A stretch of DNA of 64,000 nt from positions 79,850 to 143,849 of the forward strand of contig NZ_BCWD01000002.1 in NCBI RefSeq assembly GCF_001592085.1, read 5' to 3'. Both the position numbers and the translations under genes were made by a program. The stretch's first letter is position 1, and each line of letters starts with the position of its first letter. Shown here in pieces: positions 24,963 to 33,137 of this stretch. Source of the stretch: Levilactobacillus senmaizukei DSM 21775 = NBRC 103853. GTDB lineage: Bacteria; Bacillota; Bacilli; Lactobacillales; Lactobacillaceae. A model generated the notes under the pieces. It ran no database searches. It saw nothing but the letters and a program-made list of their open reading frames with translations, and was not told the DNA's origin.

Positions 24963-26117
24963 TTAGTCTAAAGAATCAAAGAATGCTGGTACCAGGGCCT
25001 TGTAAACTTCAACTGCCTGGAGATATTCCTTAATGGAAATGTATTCGTCCACCTGATGCGAGGTATTGCTGCCGGGCCCGATTTCGATGCTAGTAAAGTC
25101 AGCCTTGGCCCGCAGGAACTCGGCACCATCGTTCGCGCCACCAGAACCCACAATTTTAGTATCGTGCCCACAGATCTCATCACTTATCTGCTTTGCCAAC
25201 TGAACCAACGGTGCATCCGGATCACCCGGAATGGCTTCTTCTGGGTAGCTGTAACTCAGGTCCAATTGCACGTCTGGCTCTGCATTTAGCTTAGCTACCA
25301 ATGCTTCTAACTCGTCATAAATGACCTGGTTAGGATAGGCCGGGATCGTCCGCATGTTGGCCATCAATTCGGCCTGGGCCGGAATCGAGTTAATCTGTTC
25401 CCCACCGGAGATCAAATCCACATTATGTAGCAGGCTACCCAATACTGGATCGGTCTGGTCGTGCTTAGCCATAATAGGACCGACCGCATTATAAAATTTC
25501 ATCAGATTGTCGATGGCATTAACGCCCTTCTCAGGTTGCGCACTGTGACTGGCCTTCCCGGTTGAAATAATCTTATAGTCAATCACACCACGAGCCGTGT
25601 ACACCACATTATCCAGACCACTGGGTTCCGCGATAATCAACCCAGCCAACTGGTCGGCATAGCCTTCATCGGTTAGTTTAGCGGCCCCGTACTCACCGGT
25701 TTCTTCCCCAACGGTCGCCAGAAGCCGAATGCTCCCTTTCAATGGCGTCTGCTGCTCCAAGAACTCCAGCATTGTAATGACGATGGCCCCCAGACCACTC
25801 TTCATGTCGGAAGCCCCCCGGCCAAATAGTTGGTCGCCGACAATCTCGCCGGCAAAGGGATCTTGGCTCCAGGCGCTGACATCCCCAGGATCGACGACGT
25901 CCATGTGCCCACAGAGACCGATTTGCGGACCGTCTGCATGACCAATCGTCACCACCAAATTGTCACGGTGCTTAGCGAAAGGTACTTTTTCAACCTTGGC
26001 GTCGGGATACGGCGCAAAGAGGCTGGCAATATAATCGGCAACGTCCGTCTCGTGGTCGTTAACTGAAGGAATCTGAATCAAATGCTGCAAAATACTAATC
26101 TTAGCTTGTGGGGTCAT
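24963..26117 (-). CDS. dapE: M20 family ArgE/DapE deacylase (probable succinyl-diaminopimelate desuccinylase)
   Basis: A 384-residue zinc amidohydrolase. The metal-ligand pattern is clear: His in LCGHMDVVDPGD, bridging Asp in GRGASDMKSG, the catalytic pair in GEETGEYG, Glu in IIAEPSG and a C-terminal His in NTSHQVDEYI. The dimerisation lid with KASHSAQPEKGVNAI is present. In lactobacilli this form is usually annotated DapE (lysine/diaminopimelate pathway), but ArgE-like or other N-acyl substrates cannot be excluded. ATG 26117 is preferred, nine bases after AAAGG; ATG 26126 abuts that site. No other dap genes are nearby. Confidence 0.85.
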   Translation of the reverse strand: MTPQAKISILQHLIQIPSVNDHETDVADYIASLFAPYPDAKVEKVPFAKHRDNLVVTIGHADGPQIGLCGHMDVVDPGDVSAWSQDPFAGEIVGDQLFGRGASDMKSGLGAIVITMLEFLEQQTPLKGSIRLLATVGEETGEYGAAKLTDEGYADQLAGLIIAEPSGLDNVVYTARGVIDYKIISTGKASHSAQPEKGVNAIDNLMKFYNAVGPIMAKHDQTDPVLGSLLHNVDLISGGEQINSIPAQAELMANMRTIPAYPNQVIYDELEALVAKLNAEPDVQLDLSYSYPEEAIPGDPDAPLVQLAKQISDEICGHDTKIVGSGGANDGAEFLRAKADFTSIEIGPGSNTSHQVDEYISIKEYLQAVEVYKALVPAFFDSLD

Positions 26118-26310
26118 CTGGGTCATCCTTTCTGAAGTGAACTAATTGTTTCTAAGCATACGCTTCTATTACCGGAAATCAACCATTTTCTGTAAGTATA
26201 TTACATTTAATCGACTTATTCGTATTTTTATACATTATTAATGAATATTGAGGGGTGGTGGAGCGGATGCGGTATAATGAACTTAGTACTCATTCGTTAG
26301 GAGGGTTTAC

Positions 26311-26820
26311 ATGCGACTTGAAGTCCCAACCGTACAAGGTTATTTAGCAGACGAATACAGCAAGCACGCAACGGGGGCCGCCGTTTATAAGGGCCAACCC
26401 GTCCAATCTTTTCCAATTAGCCTCAGTGATATTCCTGCAGGCACCCAAAGCTTCGCACTCTATGTGATCGACTTTGATGCTGTGCCAGTCAGTGGTTTCC
26501 CTTGGATTCACTGGGTCGCCGCCAATTTTCCTGGCGCCACCCGCGAAATTCCCGCCGACGTGTCCCGGACCAATGCCATCCCCCACGTCCACGGCCGTAA
26601 CAGTAACGGCGGTCACCTAGTCGGCAACACCGACCCCGCCATCATTCAAAACTATACGGGACCCTTCCCACCCAACGAGGACCACGACTACGAACTGGTC
26701 GTCTATGCGTTGGACACTCAGCTCGCCTTAGCCGACGGATTCTGGCTCAATGACCTCCGTCACCAAATCAACGGGCACGTCTTAGACCAAGCCACGCTAA
26801 CTTTAAAGGGCCGCGTCTAA
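26311..26820 (+). CDS. YbhB/YbcL family PEBP-like protein
   Basis: A 169-residue phosphatidylethanolamine-binding-protein fold. The anion-pocket motifs are FALYVIDFDAVP, WIHWVAANFPG and GPFPPNEDHDYELVVYALD, corresponding to the conserved PP-X-H-X-Y stretch. It is cytoplasmic; the role of bacterial members is unclear (possible small-molecule or regulator binding). ATG 26311 follows TTAGGAGGG. A uspA gene follows after 24 bases with a shared terminator, so the two probably form an operon. Confidence 0.9.
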   Translation: MRLEVPTVQGYLADEYSKHATGAAVYKGQPVQSFPISLSDIPAGTQSFALYVIDFDAVPVSGFPWIHWVAANFPGATREIPADVSRTNAIPHVHGRNSNGGHLVGNTDPAIIQNYTGPFPPNEDHDYELVVYALDTQLALADGFWLNDLRHQINGHVLDQATLTLKGRV

Positions 26821-26844
26821 ACTCCCAGACAAAGAAGGTTAATT

Positions 26845-27363
26845 ATGGAACAGAAATATCAGCGAATCTTAGTTCCCGTGGACGGCTCCGTTCAAGCGGA
26901 ACTGGCCCTAAAGAAGGCCGTCACCGTCGCCCAACAGAGCGGTGCGCACATCGATCTGCTCAGTGTCTTACGGATTAACCACTATGGCTTCTACGCCAGT
27001 GGGTCAATGCCCGGCAACGTGATTCATGAATTGGCCACGGATGCCACGGACTACCTGACCTCATTGGTCGACACCACGTCCGCCGCTACCGGCTTCAAGG
27101 ACTTCGACATTCACGTCCGGTTCGGCAATCCCAAGACGGTTATTGCCCACGAGTTTGTTCGCGACCACCACAACGACTTTATCGTTCTCGGTGCTACCGG
27201 GATGAGCGCCGTAGCCCGGATGGTTGAAGGGTCCGTGACCGCCTACGTCAGTCGTATGGCCGATATTGATGTCTTCGTTGTCCGTACAACTGAAGATGGT
27301 CAACCGATTAATGCTAAACAAATCCTGGACAAGAACCAAGATCAACCTAAGTTAACCGAATAA
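26845..27363 (+). CDS. Universal stress protein UspA family
   Basis: A 172-residue Usp domain, longer than usp1 and usp2 because of an extra C-terminal tail (EDGQPINAKQILDKNQDQPKLTE). It has ILVPVDGSVQAELAL at the N-terminus and the nucleotide-binding LGATGMSAVARMVEGSV. ATG 26845 follows AGAAGG. It is second in an operon with the PEBP-like gene. Confidence 0.9.
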   Translation: MEQKYQRILVPVDGSVQAELALKKAVTVAQQSGAHIDLLSVLRINHYGFYASGSMPGNVIHELATDATDYLTSLVDTTSAATGFKDFDIHVRFGNPKTVIAHEFVRDHHNDFIVLGATGMSAVARMVEGSVTAYVSRMADIDVFVVRTTEDGQPINAKQILDKNQDQPKLTE

Positions 27364-27364
27364 C

Positions 27365-27412
27365 AAACGGGTGTCCGAACCACGTGAATTTACGTGATCC
27401 GGACACCCGTTT
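27365..27412. terminator. Bidirectional terminator between uspA and yfhO
   Basis: A perfect 13 bp stem (27365-27377 with 27400-27412) encloses a smaller CACGT...ACGTG hairpin; T- or A-rich flanks lie on both sides. Confidence 0.88.
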
Positions 27413-27424
27413 TAATTTACTCAT

Positions 27425-29983
27425 TTATAGTCGGCGAAAGTGCCACAGGTCGAGATAGCTCAGGAAACAGACCAACGCTACGATGACGCCTAATCGGCCA
27501 CCAGGGACGCGGTATTGAACCTGAATGTCGTTGATCCCAGAACGAATGGGCACGGCCGTCAGACCCGTTAAAACAGTCTTAGTTGGTACCAATTGACCAT
27601 TCACGGTAATGTGCCACCCCGTCTCGGTTGGCAGACTCAAGTAAGCCCAGCGCTGGTCGGTCTGATTGACCAACTGACCCTGATAACTGGTTGGCACCGT
27701 GTGCTGCTGGGTCAAATCAAGTGCGGTCGCTCGTAGCTGGCGATGAATGGCGGTGATCCCCGCCGCCGGGAGGGTTGCAATGTGGATAGCCCGGATACCT
27801 TCATCCCAGCTGGCAAAGGTCACGGTGACCGGCTGGCCCTTGGTAAAGGTCCCCAGATCCAGCAGGACGGGACGACCATCCGCAAAATACTCAGGATGAA
27901 CATGCTGTCCATTGACCCGCATGGAAGAATACTTGCTGGTACCAGACTGGTCAAACCAGTACAGATGCCCTGTAGCCTGGGCCGTCATGGTCCACCGATG
28001 ATGGTATTTGAATACGGCCAGTTGATCAACCGACCGCCAGTTATCCCAGGTCTTGACGCTGATCGTTTTGGCATCGTAAAAATATGGCCGATGACGCGGC
28101 CGCAGTGCCTGCAGCGTGGCCTCCTGGTTAGCAATGGCATCCGTCCCGTAACGAACTCGAATCAACCTATCCGGCACCGCAAATCCCATGCCACTGTATG
28201 TAGCTACCCGATCAATTGTTCCGGAGGGCCGGACCTTGTCTCGGATACCAAATAATAACTCCGAAACCGGTGAGAAACCGGCGGTACTGACCCGCCGAAG
28301 ATTCCGCGAAAACAGGCCAAGTTGCCGTGATAGGGTCACCGTGGTGGCCGTCATGGTCGAACTGTAAGCCCCGGTTCCGTTGTACCCCATCCAAACACTA
28401 TCGTTGTAAGGATTATAATGGCCGGTAAATCCCGCGGCAACCGTGGGCGCCTCGTTACGAATCCGGGACAGCGACTGCCGTTGGGTTAGGGGTGCCAAAC
28501 GTTTAGCCGCCGCGGCAGCCGCTTGGGCATACGCGCGTTGATGACCAAATTCGATACCGTTTAGTGCCAACCCAAAGTTGGCCACCAACTCGCCAACGAC
28601 CAGCAGAGCCAGCAAGCCGCGATACTTGGGCCCGTGCCAGAGTACAACTGCCGTCACGAGCAGCAGCCCCACACTGGCCAATAAGGCCCGCCGACTGATT
28701 GGCTCCAAACTGGCATAGTAGGCCGACTGCGTCCACGTCTGCATTGGCGCAATCATCAGGGTCCCCCCGACCATGAGGCCGGCCAATAACAGCGGTAGCC
28801 ACCGCCAGGCAGCAGTGAGTTGACGGATGTCATGTTGCCAGGCTCCCGCCGCCAACATGATCAGGACAAAGCTGAAGAAGAAACTATTTCGAAAGGGGTA
28901 ACCGGCTGGCAACGCCATCATATGCCAGAACGTGTTGAAACCACGTAACCACATTCCCAGAAACAGGAACAATAACAACAAGGTGGCGCGGACCTTATCC
29001 CAGCGAGTGACAGACTTCAGACCAAAGTAGGCTATGGCTAATAGGATCACCAGTGATGACACATATAGTGCCGGCGCATGGTCAATCCGTTGTGAAAAGT
29101 CTGTGGTTCCCAGGCTGAACTGCCGAAAGAACTCCAATCCAAAGGTCGGAAATAGTGAGAAGGCAGCCGACCCCGGATGGGCCTTAGCCGTCGTTAACAT
29201 ATTCAAGATTGTTGGCAACAACAGCGCCAGCGTGCTCCCCACACTCAACAGGGAGGTTACGATGAACCGGCCGATGAGTCCGCGCTCCTGGACCCACCAT
29301 TCCCGTATCGTTTGCCCCTTCAGCTTGGTTCCCAACATCAGGTAGACGAAATAGCCCATCACAAACAAGCAGGTCATGTAACCCAAATAATAATCGGTTA
29401 AGACGGCAACGAAAAGCCAACCGAAATAGGCCCCATCCCGTCTGGTAGCCACAAAATTATCGAGTCCCCAGGCAACCGACGGTAACCAGATCAGGGCATC
29501 CAACCACATGACATTAAAGAAGTTCACGGTCACAAAGCCACAAAAGGCATAGGCGAGGCCGAAAACCATGACAAAGGCGTGATGAAATTGCCAATGACTC
29601 TGAAGATAAACGGTCATGGTTCCCGCCATGGTCGCGATCTTCAACATAATGATAACCGCCACCATCACTGGAATCTGGCTGCTATGCACCAGAAACAAGA
29701 GGCTATTGAACGGGCTCATCAGGTAATACGAAATAATTGGCATCCAGCTACCGCCGAGTGCCTGATGAAAGTTAAATAAACTAGTGCCGTGGCCCCGTAC
29801 TAGGCGCACGAAGTCCGTGAAGAAGGGGATATATTGAACCCCTAAGTCCCCAATTAATAAATTATGATCACCAAACGGGGTGATCCCCCGAATGGCAAAC
29901 AAACCAGCGACCATCACTAACGCGATTAATCCCGCTCCGACAGGATATCGCCAATGATGGCGCCGTAGTTCTTGCTGTCGCAT
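27425..29983 (-). CDS. YfhO family membrane protein (GT-C-like, lipoteichoic acid glycosylation candidate)
   Basis: An 852-residue integral membrane protein: about 12 membrane segments over the first 460 residues, then a long extracellular region and a final C-terminal helix. The N-terminus DLGVQYIPFFTDFVRLVRG and NFHQALGGSWMPIISYYLMSPFN are typical of YfhO, where the Asp is in the position expected for a GT-C catalytic residue. Relatives in Bacillus, Listeria and lactobacilli add sugars to teichoic acids. ATG 29983 is preceded by GGGGAGAG. The acceptor polymer here is inferred. Confidence 0.87.
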   Translation of the reverse strand: MRQQELRRHHWRYPVGAGLIALVMVAGLFAIRGITPFGDHNLLIGDLGVQYIPFFTDFVRLVRGHGTSLFNFHQALGGSWMPIISYYLMSPFNSLLFLVHSSQIPVMVAVIIMLKIATMAGTMTVYLQSHWQFHHAFVMVFGLAYAFCGFVTVNFFNVMWLDALIWLPSVAWGLDNFVATRRDGAYFGWLFVAVLTDYYLGYMTCLFVMGYFVYLMLGTKLKGQTIREWWVQERGLIGRFIVTSLLSVGSTLALLLPTILNMLTTAKAHPGSAAFSLFPTFGLEFFRQFSLGTTDFSQRIDHAPALYVSSLVILLAIAYFGLKSVTRWDKVRATLLLLFLFLGMWLRGFNTFWHMMALPAGYPFRNSFFFSFVLIMLAAGAWQHDIRQLTAAWRWLPLLLAGLMVGGTLMIAPMQTWTQSAYYASLEPISRRALLASVGLLLVTAVVLWHGPKYRGLLALLVVGELVANFGLALNGIEFGHQRAYAQAAAAAAKRLAPLTQRQSLSRIRNEAPTVAAGFTGHYNPYNDSVWMGYNGTGAYSSTMTATTVTLSRQLGLFSRNLRRVSTAGFSPVSELLFGIRDKVRPSGTIDRVATYSGMGFAVPDRLIRVRYGTDAIANQEATLQALRPRHRPYFYDAKTISVKTWDNWRSVDQLAVFKYHHRWTMTAQATGHLYWFDQSGTSKYSSMRVNGQHVHPEYFADGRPVLLDLGTFTKGQPVTVTFASWDEGIRAIHIATLPAAGITAIHRQLRATALDLTQQHTVPTSYQGQLVNQTDQRWAYLSLPTETGWHITVNGQLVPTKTVLTGLTAVPIRSGINDIQVQYRVPGGRLGVIVALVCFLSYLDLWHFRRL

Positions 29984-30007
29984 GGCTCTCTCCCCTTGAA
30001 AATTCCC

Positions 30008-30382
30008 CTACTTTCGCCAGAACGTCGTGCAATCAGCCTTATCGGCAATATTAAATTCGATAATCCGCTTCAGTAAATCATAGTCGACAGGTTGACTCCA
30101 CTTGATTCGGCCAAACTTTTTTCCAGGATTATAATGGTCCGCTTGAATATCGGTAGCAAAGGCTTCCATGACTGTTCCCTCTGGTGCAAAGGCCATATGC
30201 GTCTTCGCCACGCTAAACCCAATGATAAAGGTCCCGTGGTCCGTAAACATTGGCTGGTTCCAGGCGTAACGTTGTTCCAACTGTGGAAAGGTGGTCTGAA
30301 CCCACTCCAGCACGTCGCGCACTCGCTGTTGGTGTTCTGGGTCTTCAACCTGATCAATAAATTTTTCAAAATCGGCAATCAT
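30008..30382 (-). CDS. DUF1801 / YdhG-like protein
   Basis: A 124-residue soluble protein. AWNQPMFTDHGTFIIGFSVAKTHMAFAPEG and GKKFGRIKWSQPVDYDLLKRIIEFNIADK match the DUF1801 (YdhG/YjhG-like) family, distantly related to frataxin-like iron-binding proteins; an iron-chaperone role is only proposed for some members. ATG 30382 follows GCGAGGTGG with seven-base spacing; upstream in-frame codons lack a ribosome site. It lies 24 bases upstream of yfhO on the same strand and could be cotranscribed with it. Confidence 0.82.
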   Translation of the reverse strand: MIADFEKFIDQVEDPEHQQRVRDVLEWVQTTFPQLEQRYAWNQPMFTDHGTFIIGFSVAKTHMAFAPEGTVMEAFATDIQADHYNPGKKFGRIKWSQPVDYDLLKRIIEFNIADKADCTTFWRK

Positions 30383-30495
30383 GCTGCCACCTCGCAATCG
30401 TTTTGATATGCCTCTAATTGTACCATTCACTCCCTGCGATAGTGGCGAAATCATTCTCAGTTACGGAACTTATTCAGTCCTTAAGCTTTCTGTTT

Positions 30496-30531
30496 TGATT
30501 CTTGTTCTGATTCTTGTTCTGATTCTTATTT
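30496..30531 (+). repeat. Three tandem copies of a 12-base unit
   Basis: TGATTCTTGTTC occurs at 30496 and 30508, with a degenerate third copy TGATTCTTATTT at 30520. It directly precedes repeat copy E. Confidence 0.85.
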
Positions 30532-30539
30532 CAGTATTT

Positions 30540-30745
30540 GAATGCCGACGGCATTCCTTGGCGCCTTACCGGTTGGCCCTACAAGCGCTGGAACGCTGTG
30601 GACACGACTAGGAGCCTTGAAACCCACAAGTCTCCTAGCTCGGTCTTTATCTAGGCCGAGAAATTCTCTCTGCCAAGATAAATTTCACAGCTGAGCACTT
30701 GTAGGTCCGCCCTCACGGCTTAGACTGGTGAAAATCGAGACCAAC
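30540..30745 (+). repeat. Structured intergenic repeat, family 1 (copy E)
   Basis: Begins with a hairpin GAATGCC...GGCATTC (30540-30556), then GGCGCCTTACCGGTTGGCC. Outer arms CCTACAAG and CTTGTAGG (about 30578-30585 and 30698-30705) pair. The core CTCGGTCTTTATCTAGGCCGAG and the end CGCCCTCACGGCTTAGA correspond to copies A and C. Confidence 0.78.
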
Positions 30746-30999
30746 AAGAATCAACGGCCACGATACCAAGACTCGAAACAACAATCACCGAAACCGTCTC
30801 TATCTCACACACCAAAAATGAAACTCAGACCTCATCGATCCCCCTTGATAGCAACTCATTATTTTAAATAAATAAATGCCCACCGCGACAGCCTACTTTC
30901 GGGCTCGAATCCATCAAAAATGACGATCTCCTTAGACAAGTTCCACCACAACCAAAGTCATAAAACCCGTCACCGTCTCATGTCAAATAGAAGTCGGAG

Positions 31000-31100
31000 A
31001 CTGGTAAACCCGGAGTTCCGTGATCATCATCTAAGCCTGCCGACCTGAAGACCGCTTCCTAGGCTTCAGGTCGGCCTTATGGAACGCAGGACTTACCAGT
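31000..31100. repeat. Structured repeat, family 3 (copy G1)
   Basis: Outer arms CTGGTAA 31001-31007 and TTACCAG 31093-31099 enclose a hairpin CCTGAAG...CTTCAGG (31044-31050 with 31064-31070) followed by GGCCTTATGGAACGCAG. Confidence 0.65.
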
Positions 31101-31120
31101 TTTTAGCACTGGATCAGAAG

Positions 31121-31290
31121 CCGAAGGAAGGCAGGTGCGGAGTCCCGTGGTGGTCTTCTTAGGTCGGCCGGGCCTGCCGGACTTAGAAGACTGGCCGTCC
31201 AGATAGACTCGGGTCTTTGAGGCTACCTGGCGCCCTGAAGACCGCTCCTCAGGCTTCAGGTGCTGCCTCATGGGACGCAGCACCTGCCAG
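31121..31290. repeat. Structured repeat, family 3 (copy G2)
   Basis: Outer arms GGCAGGTGC 31130-31138 and GCACCTGCC 31280-31288 enclose CCTGAAG...CTTCAGG (31234-31240 with 31254-31260) followed by GCTGCCTCATGGGACGCAG. The arms differ completely from copy G1 yet remain complementary. Confidence 0.68.
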
Positions 31291-31412
31291 CCGTAGGCTG
31301 ACCAACCCCAACCACCCCCCAACCAAAACCAAAACTAAACCTTTACGAGATCAACATCAAATGACTACATAAGTTGGCTACAGTGAATAACAGAGAAAGA
31401 GGAGGCATTATC

Positions 31413-31559
31413 ATGCGACCAATGTCTGATCGACTGTACAGCTACGTCTGGATGTCACTGTTGCTAGTGGGCTTCGGTTCACCGAGCATTGCGGCGGCTG
31501 CTCAGGCCCTAGCTAACGCTAGCCAAACAAAAAGACCGTCCTCACAGGAACGGCCTTGA
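31413..31559 (+). CDS. Small 48-residue secreted or membrane peptide
   Basis: ATG 31413 follows a strong AGAGGAGG at seven-base spacing. The peptide has a short polar N-terminus, a hydrophobic segment (WMSLLLVGFGSPSIAAAAQA) that looks like a signal peptide or membrane helix, and a basic, Ser/Gln-rich tail. Its 3' end overlaps the minus-strand terminator of the xylT1 gene. No homologue is recognised. The strong ribosome site is the main support. Confidence 0.5.
   Translation: MRPMSDRLYSYVWMSLLLVGFGSPSIAAAAQALANASQTKRPSSQERP
31525..31555 (-). terminator. Terminator of xylT1
   Basis: Stem 31534-31541 with 31547-31555 (imperfect), followed on the minus strand by CTTTTTGTTTG. Confidence 0.75.
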
Positions 31560-31567
31560 TGAATCGT

Positions 31568-32950
31568 TTAATTAACTTTTTCGGTAACAACTAAGTCATC
31601 GGCATCTTCACCGGCCTTAGTCCGTAACGTCGCTTCGATATCTTCCAAAGAGCGGCCGCGAGTTTCGAAGACCTTCTTTTGAACGAACCAGATAGAAACG
31701 AAGCAGAGCACCCCGTAACCGATGAACAAACTACCAGTACCAAAGTAGTCCAGCAGGTATGGGAAGGTTAAGGAAACAATCATGTTCGCCGTCCAGTTAA
31801 TCACACTGGCGAAGGAGTTCCCTAAGCCCCGAATATTGAGTGGGAAGACTTCCCCAATCATAACCCACATCACCGGACCCCAAGTTGCGGAGAAGAAAGC
31901 AATGTAGATGGTTAAGGCGATTACGGAAACGATCGCGGCCACGTGGGAACCCCCGGAGAACTTCATGCCAAGGCTCATCACAAATAGGGAAATTCCCATG
32001 CCGACGGCCCCGATATTCAACATCTTTTTCCGGTCGAATTTATCCATGATGGCCACGGCAACCGCGGTAACCACCACGTTGAAGACCCCAATCCCGATAT
32101 GCGCTAACAGAGCGGCATGCACCCCGAAACCGACATCGGTGAAAATGGTGGGTGCGTAGTAGAGCACCGTGTTACAACCCATTACCTGTTGGAAGATGGC
32201 AAGACCAACCCCAATAACTAATGAAGGATGAACCATCTTACTGAATAATTCATTCCAGCCACCACTAACAATTTTAGCAGAGGCTTCGATTTCGGTAATT
32301 TCTTTGTTTACGGCAACTTCGTCATGTTTATTCATGGTTTCGAGCACTGCCCGTGCTTGATCCATGTGGCCACTCTTGGCTAAGAACCGTGGGCTCTCTG
32401 GTAGAATTAACCCACCCAGGAATAATAGGGCTGCCGGTAGCGCAGCGAACCCTAACATCCAGCGCCAACCGGTATACATACCGGAGAAAGTTAAGTTGGT
32501 AATGTAGGCCAACAGAATCCCGGTCATCACCATCAGTTGGAACAGGCTGGAGACCGTACCCCGTTTGTCGGCGGGCGCGAGTTCAGCTAGGTACGTTGGA
32601 ATTAAGGCGGAGGCAGCCCCCACGGCAGCACCCAAGATAACTCGTGAGATAATCAGTGTCCAGAACTCTGGCGAGAACGCCGACCCCAAAGCACCAATAA
32701 AGAAAATAATAGCAGAGAGAAGTAGAAGCTTCCGCCGACCATAACGGTCAGACGATGGCCCGATAATAGCGGCACCCAAGATGGCACCCAGCAGGACGGC
32801 ACTAACGACCCAGCCTTGTTCCCAAGGACCCAAGTGCATTTGCTTCTGAATAAACAAAATGGCTCCTGAGATTACCCCGGTATCATACCCAAAGAGGAGT
32901 CCCCCAAGGGCGCCGAAGAAGTAAACGAATCCGGTTGAAACTTTATGCAT
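31568..32950 (-). CDS. xylT: D-xylose:H+ symporter, MFS sugar porter family (copy 1)
   Basis: A 460-residue, 12-TM MFS sugar transporter. Sugar-porter signatures are present: FGYDTGVISGA in TM1, GPSSDRYGRRKLLLLSA after TM2, PESPRFLAKSGH after TM6, QQVMGCNTVLYYAPTIF in TM7, DKFDRKKMLNIGA and PLNIRGLGNSFASVINW. It is about 85 percent identical by eye to copy 2 just upstream. It has its own operator, cre site and terminator, so it is a separate transcription unit of the xylose regulon. Xylose specificity is inferred from the context. Confidence 0.93.
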   Translation of the reverse strand: MHKVSTGFVYFFGALGGLLFGYDTGVISGAILFIQKQMHLGPWEQGWVVSAVLLGAILGAAIIGPSSDRYGRRKLLLLSAIIFFIGALGSAFSPEFWTLIISRVILGAAVGAASALIPTYLAELAPADKRGTVSSLFQLMVMTGILLAYITNLTFSGMYTGWRWMLGFAALPAALLFLGGLILPESPRFLAKSGHMDQARAVLETMNKHDEVAVNKEITEIEASAKIVSGGWNELFSKMVHPSLVIGVGLAIFQQVMGCNTVLYYAPTIFTDVGFGVHAALLAHIGIGVFNVVVTAVAVAIMDKFDRKKMLNIGAVGMGISLFVMSLGMKFSGGSHVAAIVSVIALTIYIAFFSATWGPVMWVMIGEVFPLNIRGLGNSFASVINWTANMIVSLTFPYLLDYFGTGSLFIGYGVLCFVSIWFVQKKVFETRGRSLEDIEATLRTKAGEDADDLVVTEKVN

Positions 32951-33018
32951 AGTCTTTTTACTTCCTTTGACGGTTCATCGCCGTAGATTTTGGTTCAATG
33001 TAAGTTGGCGTTTCTTTA

Positions 33019-33041
33019 GTTAGTTGATTGCCTCAACCAAC
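33019..33041 (-). promoter_or_regulatory. XylR operator at xylT1
   Basis: GTTAGTT, nine bases, AACCAAC: the same spacing and half-sites as at xylT2 and xylA. It lies just downstream of a TATCAT-type -10 on the minus strand. Confidence 0.8.
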
Positions 33042-33075
33042 TATGCTTATTATGATAGCACTTACATTTATTTTT

Positions 33076-33089
33076 TGGAAGCGTTTTCC
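33076..33089 (-). promoter_or_regulatory. cre (CcpA) site of xylT1
   Basis: TGGAAGCGTTTTCC, a palindromic cre-like sequence in the same position relative to the operator as at xylT2. Confidence 0.75.
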
Positions 33090-33090
33090 G

Positions 33091-33123
33091 CAAAAAAATA
33101 CACCGCCATGCCCGGCGGTGTAT
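33091..33123 (-). terminator. Terminator of xylT2
   Basis: A perfect 10 bp stem (33098-33107 with 33114-33123) followed on the minus strand by a run of T. Confidence 0.9.
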
Positions 33124-33137
33124 TCCAAGTTATTTGA

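Larger units (their letters stand above)
30383..31412. other. 1 kb region without convincing genes, repeat-rich
   Basis: Contains a 12-base tandem repeat, family 1 copy E and two family 3 elements, listed separately. The stretches 30746-30990 and 31291-31400 show no supported gene. The latter has a C-run block (31301-31340) whose minus strand is G-rich. Confidence 0.65.

Noticed and set aside
30496..30531. 12-base tandem repeat as the start of a CRISPR array
   Set aside because: Units are directly adjacent without spacers and number only three; no cas genes are present.
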